A DNA stretch of 9,757 nt from an uncultured Bacteroidota bacterium (lineage in GTDB: Bacteria > Bacteroidota > Bacteroidia > Chitinophagales > Chitinophagaceae). Numbering within the stretch: the stretch's first letter is position 1; each line of letters begins with the position of its first letter. Shown piece by piece: positions 1 through 6,019 of the stretch. The translations under genes were made by a program, and so were the position numbers. The stretch spans positions 1-9,757 of the forward strand of contig CAIWHI010000185.1 in NCBI GenBank assembly GCA_903912435.1, given 5' to 3'. The notes beneath the pieces were generated by a model. The model made no database searches. It worked only from the letters and a program-made list of their open reading frames with translations, and was not told where the DNA came from.

Positions 1-184
1 AAAATGACCATGCACCAAACAAATAACCACCCCCTGTTGCCATTATACCGGCATTGCCATTGTCAAAGTCATAACCACCATATAGTTGTTGCCATTGCAT
101 AGGCAGGGCCTGGCCATAGGCAACCTGGTTAAAGAAGGTAATTGCCATAATTACCACGAAATAGAAAGAATAAGGTGTTCGCAT
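1..184 (-). CDS. Secreted protein, N-terminal fragment (probable repeat/beta-propeller protein)
   Basis: This is the 5' end of a gene running off the left edge; 61 complete codons are visible from the ATG at 184 and no stop is met. Residues 1-24 look like a signal peptide: a short Arg-containing start, a hydrophobic stretch VVIMAITFF, then VAYGQA with likely cleavage near A23-Y-G-Q. The mature part starts with MQWQQLYGG, followed by DFDNGNAGIMATGGGYLFG. This resembles the first blade of Bacteroidota surface proteins whose repeats read roughly W-Q-x-x-Y/F-G-G ... G-G-Y-x-x-x-G and which usually end in a T9SS sorting domain. The exported status is well supported. The propeller assignment rests on one motif from memory, and the C-terminus is not visible. 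The gene is divergent from the PLD-like gene at 381. Confidence 0.75.
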   Translation of the reverse strand, partial: MRTPYSFYFVVIMAITFFNQVAYGQALPMQWQQLYGGYDFDNGNAGIMATGGGYLFGAWSF

Positions 185-321
185 TTTTTTTTAATAAAGA
201 TAATTGTTATTTGCTTTTGGGTTAATTGAATTTTATTGCAAATAATACAAAATGTTTTCAGGGAATCACGGTCTCGATATGTCTTGATTTTGAGTTATTT
301 TTAAATCAAATACAAAGTAGG

Positions 322-353
322 ATAAACTATTCAGTTTATTGCTAGTATTTTTA
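322..353 (+). promoter_or_regulatory. Candidate promoter/operator of the PLD-like gene
   Basis: ATAAACT-ATTC-AGTTTAT (322-339) is a 7-bp inverted repeat with a 4-base spacer. Seven bases later TATTTTTA (346-353) matches seven of eight positions of the Bacteroidota -7 box TAnnTTTG, 27 bases before the ATG at 381. No clear -33 TTTG lies at the usual distance, so the promoter call is weak. A dyad overlapping the expected -33 zone could be a repressor site, but short AT-rich dyads also arise by chance. Confidence 0.25.
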
Positions 354-380
354 CGAAATTAATCACTTTCTATAAAAAAT

Positions 381-1109
381 ATGGCTAAATTTATTAATAC
401 TAAAAAGGCAGTGTCTGAACTCGAAGACCTGATAAGAAATGCTGAATCTACACTTATTCTTATTTCTCCTTATTTAAAGATTTCAAAAGATTTTAAAGAA
501 CTTTTGGTTTATCGGAATAATAAGGATAAAATGACAACTGTAATTTTCGGCAAACAGGAGTTAAATCCTACAGAAATGAAATTTTTGCAAGAGTTAAGAT
601 GGGTTAACCTTAAATATAATGAAAGCTTACATGCTAAATGTTATGTAAATGATACGAAAATGATTATTACTTCACTGAATCTCTATGAATTTTCAATGAA
701 TAATAATAAGGAGATGGGCATTATTATTGATAAAAATGACCCATCAGATATTCAATTATTTAATGACGCCATGAAAGAGGTTGATTTCATTGACACTACG
801 AGTCAGAAATTTGAAATCGGTTCATCTAAACCATTGCCAATCCATCCACCAGAAAGGACTCAACAAGTAAATAATGTTATAAATGCTCAGCCAACTGGGT
901 ATTGTATACGGACAGGTGTGAAAATTCCATTTAATATTGAAAAGCCATTATGTGCTGAGGCATTTAAGAGCTGGAACAAATACGGTGACCCAAATTTTCC
1001 AGAGAAATATTGTCATTTTTCAGGCGAGCCATCAAATAAAGAAACAAGTGTTGCAAAACCTATTCTCAAGAAAAATTGGAAAAAAGCACAGGAGATATTC
1101 AATTTCTAA
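381..1109 (+). CDS. Phospholipase D-like (single HKD) protein with C-terminal Cys module
   Basis: The protein has 242 residues and no signal peptide, so it is probably cytoplasmic. Residues 1-135 form a PLD-like fold: a hydrophobic strand LILISPYL (25-32), then one HKD motif with H84, K86 and D91 in the spacing H-x-K-x4-D, followed by S98-x-N100 and a downstream acidic E111. PLD-superfamily enzymes need two HKD motifs, so a one-motif protein is expected to act as a homodimer, as in Nuc-type nucleases. Nucleic acid is a more likely substrate than lipid, but that is inference. A linker (about 140-170) leads to a C-terminal module (172-240) with C175, C191 and C211. These look like the first halves of three CxxC pairs, the second positions being T178, A194 and S214. 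The gene is AT-rich (60-base samples at 541 and 661 contain 30% and 28% G+C, against 45% at 1741), which hints at acquisition. It has its own terminator and no obvious partner gene. Confidence 0.8.
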   Translation: MAKFINTKKAVSELEDLIRNAESTLILISPYLKISKDFKELLVYRNNKDKMTTVIFGKQELNPTEMKFLQELRWVNLKYNESLHAKCYVNDTKMIITSLNLYEFSMNNNKEMGIIIDKNDPSDIQLFNDAMKEVDFIDTTSQKFEIGSSKPLPIHPPERTQQVNNVINAQPTGYCIRTGVKIPFNIEKPLCAEAFKSWNKYGDPNFPEKYCHFSGEPSNKETSVAKPILKKNWKKAQEIFNF

Positions 1110-1178
1110 TTATTTAATCTTTAAAACTGCTTAAGGTTTTAATGAGAATTTACAAGCATCACTCTCGATTATATTTTC

Positions 1179-1224
1179 CTAGCCATCTTGCCACTAATAA
1201 ATGGTAATGATGGCTAGTTTTTTT
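1179..1224 (+). terminator. Rho-independent terminator after the PLD-like gene
   Basis: A perfect 9-bp stem CTAGCCATC (1179-1187) / GATGGCTAG (1209-1217) is followed directly by seven T residues (1218-1224). The loop can pair further (1188-1193 with 1202-1207, one G-U pair and a bulged T1208), giving a long hairpin with an 8-base loop. It sits 70 bases after the stop codon at 1109 and should insulate the next gene. Confidence 0.88.
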
Positions 1225-1415
1225 GTTTAGCCTCCTTCTCAGCACCAGTTTTCGCATTCAGAAATAGGCGGTTAATAGCAAGGAAATGTCTATTGCATTG
1301 AACATCGAATAACCTGAATGAAGAATGTTTCATAATTATTTTGTCTTAGGTAATACAGCAGCCATTTAATATGACAAACAACCACTACAAACTTTACTTT
1401 TTCAGATTTACTTTC

Positions 1416-1423
1416 TACTTTTG
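1416..1423 (+). promoter_or_regulatory. Candidate -7 box of the enoyl-CoA hydratase gene
   Basis: TACTTTTG fits the Bacteroidota sigma-ABfr -7 consensus TAnnTTTG exactly and ends 20 bases before the ATG at 1444, implying a short leader. No -33 TTTG is visible at the usual 17-23 base spacing, which lowers confidence. Confidence 0.35.
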
Positions 1424-1443
1424 ATTAAATAATAAACATCATT

Positions 1444-2214
1444 ATGCAGCATAAAGAAGGTTATGTGAGCCATGAGCTGGACCATGGAATAGCAACTATT
1501 GAGTTTTTTCATCCATCAAGCAATTCTTTGCCGGCGGCTATTTTAGAAGACCTGGCCAAAACAATTAATGATGTGGGTATGGACAGCAGGGTAAAAGTGA
1601 TTATCTTGAAGAGTGGGGGAGAAAAGGCATTTTGTGCTGGTGCATCGTTTGATGAATTGGTAGCAATAAATACCGAGGCAGAAGGCAAGCGCTTTTTCAG
1701 TGGCTTTGCCCATGTGATTAATGCAATGCGTAAATGCCACAAATTGATTATTGGCAGGGTACACGGAAAGGCTGTAGGTGGTGGGGTAGGTATTATTGCT
1801 GCTACCGACTATGCTATTGCTGTGGAAGATGCTGCAATTAAGCTGAGCGAATTGGCAGTTGGGATAGGACCGTTTGTGGTAGGCCCGGCTGTAGAACGCA
1901 AAATGGGGGTTTCCTGCTATAGCCAATTGGCCATTGATGCTACCGAGTGGCGCTCTGGGGAGTGGGCTAAGCGACATGGCCTTTATTCTGAAATTTATAA
2001 GACGGTGGAAGGTGTGGATGATGCTGTAGCTAAACTTGCTGACCGCCTTGCACATAGTAATCCTGAGGCAATGGCACAATTAAAGAAAATATTCTGGCAG
2101 GGTACTGAGAATTGGGATAGCCTATTATTCGAGCGTGCATCTATCAGTGGTCATCTTGTATTGAGCGATTTTACCCGTAATGCAATAGCTAATTTTAAGA
2201 CAAAGAAGGGTTAG
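1444..2214 (+). CDS. Enoyl-CoA hydratase/isomerase family protein (methylglutaconyl-CoA hydratase-like)
   Basis: This 256-residue cytoplasmic enzyme is a full-length crotonase-fold protein. The N-terminal strand GIATIEFFHP (15-24) is typical. The oxyanion hole is formed by the FCAGAS segment (C64-A65-G66) and the GGG loop (G112-G114). The position equal to Glu144 of rat enoyl-CoA hydratase is G116 in GGGVGI. The position equal to Glu164 is kept as E136 in LSELAVGIGP, exactly 20 residues later. A single acid and the GGGVG sequence are common among bacterial methylglutaconyl-CoA hydratase (LiuC)-like proteins and enoyl-CoA isomerases, so hydration of a branched acyl-CoA in leucine breakdown is one option. 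No acyl-CoA dehydrogenase, carboxylase or lyase genes lie nearby to confirm a pathway, so the substrate is open. The ATG at 1444 is preferred because the protein aligns from its start and a -7 box lies just upstream. The gene is flanked by a terminator on the left and a 158-bp spacer on the right. Confidence 0.88.
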   Translation: MQHKEGYVSHELDHGIATIEFFHPSSNSLPAAILEDLAKTINDVGMDSRVKVIILKSGGEKAFCAGASFDELVAINTEAEGKRFFSGFAHVINAMRKCHKLIIGRVHGKAVGGGVGIIAATDYAIAVEDAAIKLSELAVGIGPFVVGPAVERKMGVSCYSQLAIDATEWRSGEWAKRHGLYSEIYKTVEGVDDAVAKLADRLAHSNPEAMAQLKKIFWQGTENWDSLLFERASISGHLVLSDFTRNAIANFKTKKG

Positions 2215-2372
2215 GTGGTTTAAAGTTAAAGCGCTTCTGATGTTGGGTACTTAACATTATTTTTGGTTAAAGGTACCAGAAAGAGGTTTGAAGAATAAAT
2301 TCTTGGCATTGCATTTGATTTATTGTTATTAGGTTTCAAATATTTTCATTAGAATTGTAAAAAATTAATTAC

Positions 2373-3347
2373 ATGAAATTTAAATCATTAATAGTGGCAC
2401 TGGTTTTCCTAAGCCCACTTGCGTCAAATGCTCAACAGTATGACAATAGGCAATATCAACAGAATAATGGTCGTGGCGACCAGAATGTAGGTTACGCTCA
2501 GCGTGATTGGCATGAAAGTCAGAGTACACTTACCATATATTCTGAAAATGGAGAGTTATTTTACGTCATCCTTAATGGTGTAAACCAGAATAGTGCACCA
2601 CAGTCAAGGCTGAGGGTGGAAGGATTGCCTAAATATGGTAATGATGTTCAGATATTATTTACAGATAATCGTACCCCAAGGATTAAGAAAATGGTGAATA
2701 TCGCCGACCCTGTAGATGGTAAGTCTGTAGATATGGTGCTAAAAGTAGCAAGGGGTAGGGATGGTTTTCCTAAGTTGAAGTTTGTAAGATGTCATGAGCG
2801 GGTTCGTGAATACCACCCGGAACGTGGGGAATATATAATGAATTATGGTAACCCCAAAGAGATTACCTCTTATACCTATACAGACCCTAATACTGGGCAG
2901 ACAATAACCCAAACTACAGTGACTGAAACAAAAAATGGCGGTGGTTACAACAATGGCGGTGGATATAATAATGGTGGTGGTTACAACAATGGCGGTGGAT
3001 ATAATAATGGCGGTGGATATACAGCACCTCCTCCCCCTCCGCCTGCCGGACCAGTTGCTATGGATCCACAAAGCTTTAATGAGGCAAAACAGACCATCAA
3101 CAATGCTTCATTTGAAGATACCAAGATGTCAACAGCTAAAACCATTTTTGGTGTTAACTACCTGACTACCAACCAAATCACAGAGATTTGCAACTTGTTC
3201 TCGTTTGAAGATACAAAGTTGGCGTTTGCTAAATTTGCTTATCCAATTTGTGTAGATCCCGGAGCTTATTATAAAATAGCTAATATTTTTAGTTTCGATG
3301 CCAGCAGGCAATCCCTTAATGATTTTATTAGTAAGCAGAGGAAGTAA
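2373..3347 (+). CDS. Secreted DUF4476 protein with Gly-Asn-Tyr repeat linker
   Basis: The protein has 324 residues. Residues 1-20 are a signal peptide (MKFKSL, a hydrophobic core, then SNA before QQ). The mature N-terminus is rich in Q, N and Y (21-45). Residues 50-140 form a predicted beta-rich domain (STLTIYSENGELFYVILNG onward) of a kind often paired with DUF4476 in Bacteroidota. A low-complexity linker holds five NGGGYN-type units (188-216) and six prolines (219-224). Residues 229-319 are the DUF4476 domain, built from repeating helical units that begin SFEDTK (246, 277) and SFDASR (307). There is no LPxTG, lipobox or T9SS tail, so it is probably periplasmic or loosely attached to the envelope. 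The biochemical role of DUF4476 is not known to me. The gene stands alone between a 158-bp spacer and a perfect hairpin. Confidence 0.85.
   Translation: MKFKSLIVALVFLSPLASNAQQYDNRQYQQNNGRGDQNVGYAQRDWHESQSTLTIYSENGELFYVILNGVNQNSAPQSRLRVEGLPKYGNDVQILFTDNRTPRIKKMVNIADPVDGKSVDMVLKVARGRDGFPKLKFVRCHERVREYHPERGEYIMNYGNPKEITSYTYTDPNTGQTITQTTVTETKNGGGYNNGGGYNNGGGYNNGGGYNNGGGYTAPPPPPPAGPVAMDPQSFNEAKQTINNASFEDTKMSTAKTIFGVNYLTTNQITEICNLFSFEDTKLAFAKFAYPICVDPGAYYKIANIFSFDASRQSLNDFISKQRK
2934..3020 (+). repeat. Tandem 18-bp repeats coding for NGGGYN
   Basis: Four full 18-bp units start at 2934, 2952, 2970 and 2988, and a 15-base partial unit at 3006. Units alternate between the ends GGTTACAAC and GGATATAAT, so the true period is 36 bp. 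Residues 188-216 of the DUF4476 protein are encoded. Such a tract is prone to in-frame length change by slippage or recombination. Confidence 0.95.
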
Positions 3348-3370
3348 GTAGAATTGAATAATATTGTTTA

Positions 3371-3416
3371 TAAAACCACAATTCCCGCACTACAAAATGC
3401 GGGAATTGTGGTTTTA
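3371..3416. terminator. Bidirectional hairpin terminator between convergent genes
   Basis: A perfect 19-bp stem (3371-3389 with 3398-3416) encloses an 8-base loop CTACAAAA. The stem begins with AAAA and ends with TTTT, so either strand yields a GC-containing hairpin ending in U residues. It lies 23 bases after the DUF4476 stop codon. It could also stop transcripts of the thioredoxin-like gene, although that stop codon is about 230 bases away. Confidence 0.8.
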
Positions 3417-3510
3417 GCAAGTTATTCGGTGGTAAAGTTAAATACTAAGGGTTATAAATAGGGTCTCATTTTTGTGGTTAAATTACTGACTGTAATACAG
3501 CTTTTAATAG

Positions 3511-3565
3511 TTCCGGCCTTTAGGCCGGGGAAAATTAGGTAATAGGATGGGGGCTTTAGCCTAAA
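3511..3565. repeat. REP-like palindrome pair
   Basis: Two small palindromes share the core GGC-TTTA-GCC: CCGGCC-TTTA-GGCCGG (3513-3528, then GG) and GGC-TTTA-GCC (3552-3561), separated by 23 AT-rich bases. The paired G+C-rich dyads in an AT-rich intergenic site look like a dispersed extragenic palindromic element. From memory, similar GGCCTTTAGGCC-type sequences recur in Bacteroidota genomes. Only one copy is in this window, so its repeated nature cannot be shown here. Confidence 0.45.
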
Positions 3566-3648
3566 TTAATACAAGTATAGAAGTAGATGTCACCTACCAC
3601 CATCATATATGTCAATATAAATGAGTAGACCGCTATCCCTCCTTAACC

Positions 3649-4278
3649 TTAGTGATCCTTAACAACCCTCTTTATACTGCAACCAATAGACTTAGTTGTA
3701 TTAGGATTTATTTCTTTACCTGCAACCAGGGCATTTATTGCATCTTCAATATAATTTTTTTTAGCACTTTCAGGGTTTGATGGGTTGTCGTTCATTGCAC
3801 CTTTATAAACCAACACTCCTTTGTTATTAAAAAGGAAGATTTCAGGGGTATGGTTTGCACCAAATTGGTCGGCTAATTTAGAACCCTCGTCTACAAGATA
3901 GGGTACAGTATAACCCTGTTCTTTAGCAAATTTTTTCATTGCCTGGTAGGAGTCTTCATCGTTACGTTTTGCCTGGTTTGAGTTGATGATCACCATTCCC
4001 ACTTTGTGGGCAATGGCAAATTCCATTGTCTTTTTTGTAGTAGTTTCATTTTTGATAACGAAGGGGCATGTATTGCAGGAGAACATTACCAATAGGCCAT
4101 TTTCTTTTGAGGCAGCTTTTAATGTTGTAGATGCACCATTAGCATTCAGCATGCTTACCTCAGCCGATGGCAATTGATTGCCAGGTATTAGTTTGCTTTC
4201 ATCCTGGGCTATGCCAATTGATGGATTGATAACTATTAATGCCAAAAAAGTGGCAATAGCCAGAAACATTGATTTCAT
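3649..4278 (-). CDS. Exported thioredoxin-fold (redoxin) protein
   Basis: From the ATG at 4278 the protein has 209 residues. MKSMFLAIATFLALIVI then NPSIGIAQ is a clear signal peptide, probably cut after A24, which is why this start is chosen over an ATG 45 bases upstream. The mature part is an AhpC/TSA- or TlpA-like thioredoxin fold. It has a strand LLVMF (62-66), the CxxC motif C68-N-T-C71 followed by PFV, an inserted helical segment (75-120), a cis-proline P145 in NHTPEIFLF, and a C-terminal SIGCSIKR (197-204) with C200. SIGC-x-IK near the end is typical of this Bacteroidota thioredoxin family. The Trp usually before CxxC is replaced by S67. The likely role is thiol-disulfide exchange or reduction in the periplasm, with unknown partner. 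The gene is divergent from the parvulin gene and convergent with the DUF4476 gene. TATTTTTA (4302-4295) is a weak -7 candidate. Confidence 0.85.
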   Translation of the reverse strand: MKSMFLAIATFLALIVINPSIGIAQDESKLIPGNQLPSAEVSMLNANGASTTLKAASKENGLLVMFSCNTCPFVIKNETTTKKTMEFAIAHKVGMVIINSNQAKRNDEDSYQAMKKFAKEQGYTVPYLVDEGSKLADQFGANHTPEIFLFNNKGVLVYKGAMNDNPSNPESAKKNYIEDAINALVAGKEINPNTTKSIGCSIKRVVKDH

Positions 4279-4415
4279 ATTTCGATAATTTTTGTAAAAA
4301 TAGTGATTTTTGTAATGGCTCACCTGGGTGTATTATCAATCTTATTGATAGGGTTTGAATTTTCTTTTGGCTTTACTTTTTAGGGCGGTGGGGTTAATAG
4401 TAGTAATACAAAAGA

Positions 4416-4452
4416 CATTAACAATTAACCACTAATAATCAACCATTAACCC
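4416..4452. repeat. AT-rich 14-bp repeat cluster, copy A
   Basis: TAACCACTAATAAT (4426-4439) is followed by CAACCATTAACC (4440-4451) and preceded by the related CATTAACAAT (4416-4425). The first unit differs at one base from TAACCATTAATAAT at 6132-6145, so both spacers share a repeat family. The cluster lies in the divergent spacer about 60 bases upstream of the parvulin gene's promoter boxes. Confidence 0.5.
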
Positions 4453-4509
4453 AAGTGGCAAGCAAAAGTTAAAATATACCTATCATTCGTATAAAGACTG
4501 TAAATAAAC

Positions 4510-4534
4510 TATTTTTGCCACTTGCGTATTTTTG
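4510..4534 (+). promoter_or_regulatory. Tandem -7 boxes of the parvulin gene
   Basis: TATTTTTG occurs twice, at 4510-4517 and 4527-4534, each an exact fit to the Bacteroidota -7 consensus TAnnTTTG. The first has a weak -33 candidate TTCG (4486-4489) at 20-base spacing. Transcription from either box would start near 4524 or 4541. This fits translation from the ATG at 4546 but not from the in-frame TTG at 4522. Confidence 0.5.
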
Positions 4535-4545
4535 TATTTTATATC

Positions 4546-5934
4546 ATGAGTTTATTTACTACTAATATATTCAGGGGTTTGGGCAGGGTGGCTTTACTGG
4601 TCCTTGTGGTGTCGTCTGCTACCTTTGTGCGTGCACAGGAAAGTGCTGATAAGATTCTGGTAATAGTGGGTAAAAACCGCATTATCCTGCAATCTGAGCT
4701 CGAAACTGAATTGGCACAGGCCCGCCAGATGAACCCTAGTTTGGGTGACTCAGAAAAATGCCTCATGCTGCAACAAATGATTATCCGCAAAATGCTGGTG
4801 GAACAGGCTGAGCGTGATAGCGTGTTGGTAAGCGAAGATGATGTAGAGGGTACTCTTGATAATAGGGTGCGTTACTTTATGCAGATGTATGGCTCTAAAG
4901 AAAAGCTGGAGCAATTATCTGGTAAATCTATTTACCAGATGAAGGAAGAAAACCGTGAAACGGTGAAAGAGCAGATGATTGCAGAGAAAATGCAAAACCA
5001 GGTGCTCGAAAATTCTAAAATTACTCCTGCCGAGGTCGAAGCGTTTTTCAAAAAAATACCAGTAGATAGTTTACCCTTTTTTCCTGCCTCTGTTGAACTA
5101 GGTCAGATAGTTATTGACCCGCCTGTAAGTAACGAAATGCTCGATTTCGCACATAAAAGGTTGGAAGAATTGCGTGATAAAATAGTAAAAGATGGTGCAA
5201 GTTTCGAGACAGTAGCTGCTTATAGTGATGACCCTGGAAGCCGTGACAATGGTGGCAGGTATGATGGTATTACACGTAATGGTCCATGGGCTCCTGAATT
5301 TATTGCAGCAACTTTCAAATTGCAGAATGGTGAGATATCCCCGATTTTCAAGACGAAATTTGGTTACCATATCATACAAATGATTAACCGTAAAGGTGAT
5401 GAGGCTGATGTGAGGCATATATTAATCAAACCATCCCTTACATCAGTAGATTACCAGAAAGCCCTAAACACACTTGATAGTATCAGGAAACTACTAGTAT
5501 CAGGTAAAATGACCTTTCAGGAAGCTGTTGGTAAATTCTCAACAGATGAGGCTGCAAAGCGCACCGGTGGTATGCTTGCCGAACCAACTACTGGTAATAC
5601 AAACCTGGATGTTACAAAGTTGGATGCTGGTATGCTATTGGTAATAGATAGCCTTAAGCCAGGTGAGTTTTCTCCTGCCCATATATTTATGACCGACCAG
5701 CATGAAAAATCATGCCGCATCGTTTATATGCGCTCTCGTACAGCCCCCCACAAAGCAAATACAGTTGAAGACTATAGTCGCATACAGGAAGTAGCCCTTG
5801 CACAAAAGAAACAACAAAAAATGCTAACCTGGGTAAAAAACAAACTACCTACGTTCTACCTCAAAATCGCTCCTGAATACCGCGATTGCCCATCACTTAA
5901 AGCATGGCGTACCAATAACGAGAATACAAAGTAA
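4546..5934 (+). CDS. SurA-like periplasmic peptidyl-prolyl cis-trans isomerase (two parvulin domains)
   Basis: From the ATG at 4546 the protein has 462 residues. Residues 1-30 are a signal peptide (a basic start, the hydrophobic core VALLVLVVSSATF, then VRA before Q). Residues 31-175 are a helical SurA-type N-terminal chaperone domain (ILVIVGKNRIILQSELE, then IIRKMLVEQAERD). Parvulin domain 1 spans about 182-283, with NGGRYDGI, the FKLQNGEISPIF segment and the signature FGYHIIQ. Parvulin domain 2 spans about 287-398; it starts with ADVRHILI and includes TGGMLAE and LKPGEFSP, but has SCRIVYM where domain 1 has GYHIIQ, so it may be catalytically weaker. A basic tail (399-462) ends the protein. 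The expected role is folding and escort of outer-membrane or secreted proteins across the periplasm. The gene is monocistronic, with tandem promoter boxes upstream and a strong terminator downstream. Whether it is the main SurA or one of several paralogues cannot be told from this window. Confidence 0.9.
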   Translation: MSLFTTNIFRGLGRVALLVLVVSSATFVRAQESADKILVIVGKNRIILQSELETELAQARQMNPSLGDSEKCLMLQQMIIRKMLVEQAERDSVLVSEDDVEGTLDNRVRYFMQMYGSKEKLEQLSGKSIYQMKEENRETVKEQMIAEKMQNQVLENSKITPAEVEAFFKKIPVDSLPFFPASVELGQIVIDPPVSNEMLDFAHKRLEELRDKIVKDGASFETVAAYSDDPGSRDNGGRYDGITRNGPWAPEFIAATFKLQNGEISPIFKTKFGYHIIQMINRKGDEADVRHILIKPSLTSVDYQKALNTLDSIRKLLVSGKMTFQEAVGKFSTDEAAKRTGGMLAEPTTGNTNLDVTKLDAGMLLVIDSLKPGEFSPAHIFMTDQHEKSCRIVYMRSRTAPHKANTVEDYSRIQEVALAQKKQQKMLTWVKNKLPTFYLKIAPEYRDCPSLKAWRTNNENTK

Positions 5935-5953
5935 TTTTTGATTAGCAATATTT

Positions 5954-5999
5954 AAACCACCATAAACCTGCATGGGCAGATATATGGTGGTTTTTTTTT
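5954..5999 (+). terminator. Rho-independent terminator of the parvulin gene
   Basis: An 11-bp stem AAACCACCATA (5954-5964) / TATGGTGGTTT (5983-5993) merges into a run of nine T residues (5991-5999). The loop carries a further 4-bp helix CTGC/GCAG (5968-5971 with 5976-5979). It begins 20 bases after the stop codon. Confidence 0.92.
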
Positions 6000-6019
6000 G
6001 TGTTGAATATCTACATTAC

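Larger units (their letters stand above)
1110..1443. other. Intergenic spacer between PLD-like and enoyl-CoA hydratase genes
   Basis: This 334-base spacer holds the terminator of the PLD-like gene (1179-1224) and a candidate -7 box for the next gene (1416-1423). Between them (1225-1410) I see no RNA gene or repeat. A 39-codon minus-strand frame (1214-1333) was considered and not accepted. Confidence 0.6.
3348..3648. other. Convergent intergenic spacer
   Basis: This 301-base spacer separates the DUF4476 gene from the convergent thioredoxin-like gene. It contains the 19-bp perfect hairpin (3371-3416) and the REP-like palindrome pair (3511-3565). The rest shows no reading frame or RNA gene that I can support. 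Confidence 0.6.

Noticed and set aside
1214..1333. Minus-strand 39-codon frame from ATG 1333 to TAG 1216-1214
   Set aside because: The peptide (MKHSSFRLFDVQCNRHF onward, ending KEAKQKN) has no recognisable family, its stop lies in the terminator stem of the PLD gene, and no good promoter is seen. A real small protein cannot be fully excluded.
1543..2079. Long minus-strand open frame opposite the enoyl-CoA hydratase gene
   Set aside because: It is antisense to an unmistakable crotonase and its translation is rich in Ser, His and Cys with no motif; it is a shadow frame.
2739..3071. Minus-strand frame opposite the DUF4476 gene with Ile/Val/Thr repeats
   Set aside because: The repeats are the antisense reading of the NGGGYN tract.
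4279..4323. Upstream ATG extending the thioredoxin-like protein by 15 residues
   Set aside because: The extension (MSHYKNHYFYKNYRN) would put a polar stretch before the signal peptide and overlaps the only -7 candidate (4295-4302).
4334..4350. TATCAAT-CTT-ATTGATA dyad in the divergent spacer
   Set aside because: The stem is only AT-rich, has a 3-base loop, no T tract and no clear position relative to a promoter; chance is adequate.
4522..4545. In-frame TTG start eight codons upstream of the parvulin ATG
   Set aside because: The extra codons overlap an exact -7 promoter box, and the signal peptide is normal when counted from the ATG at 4546.
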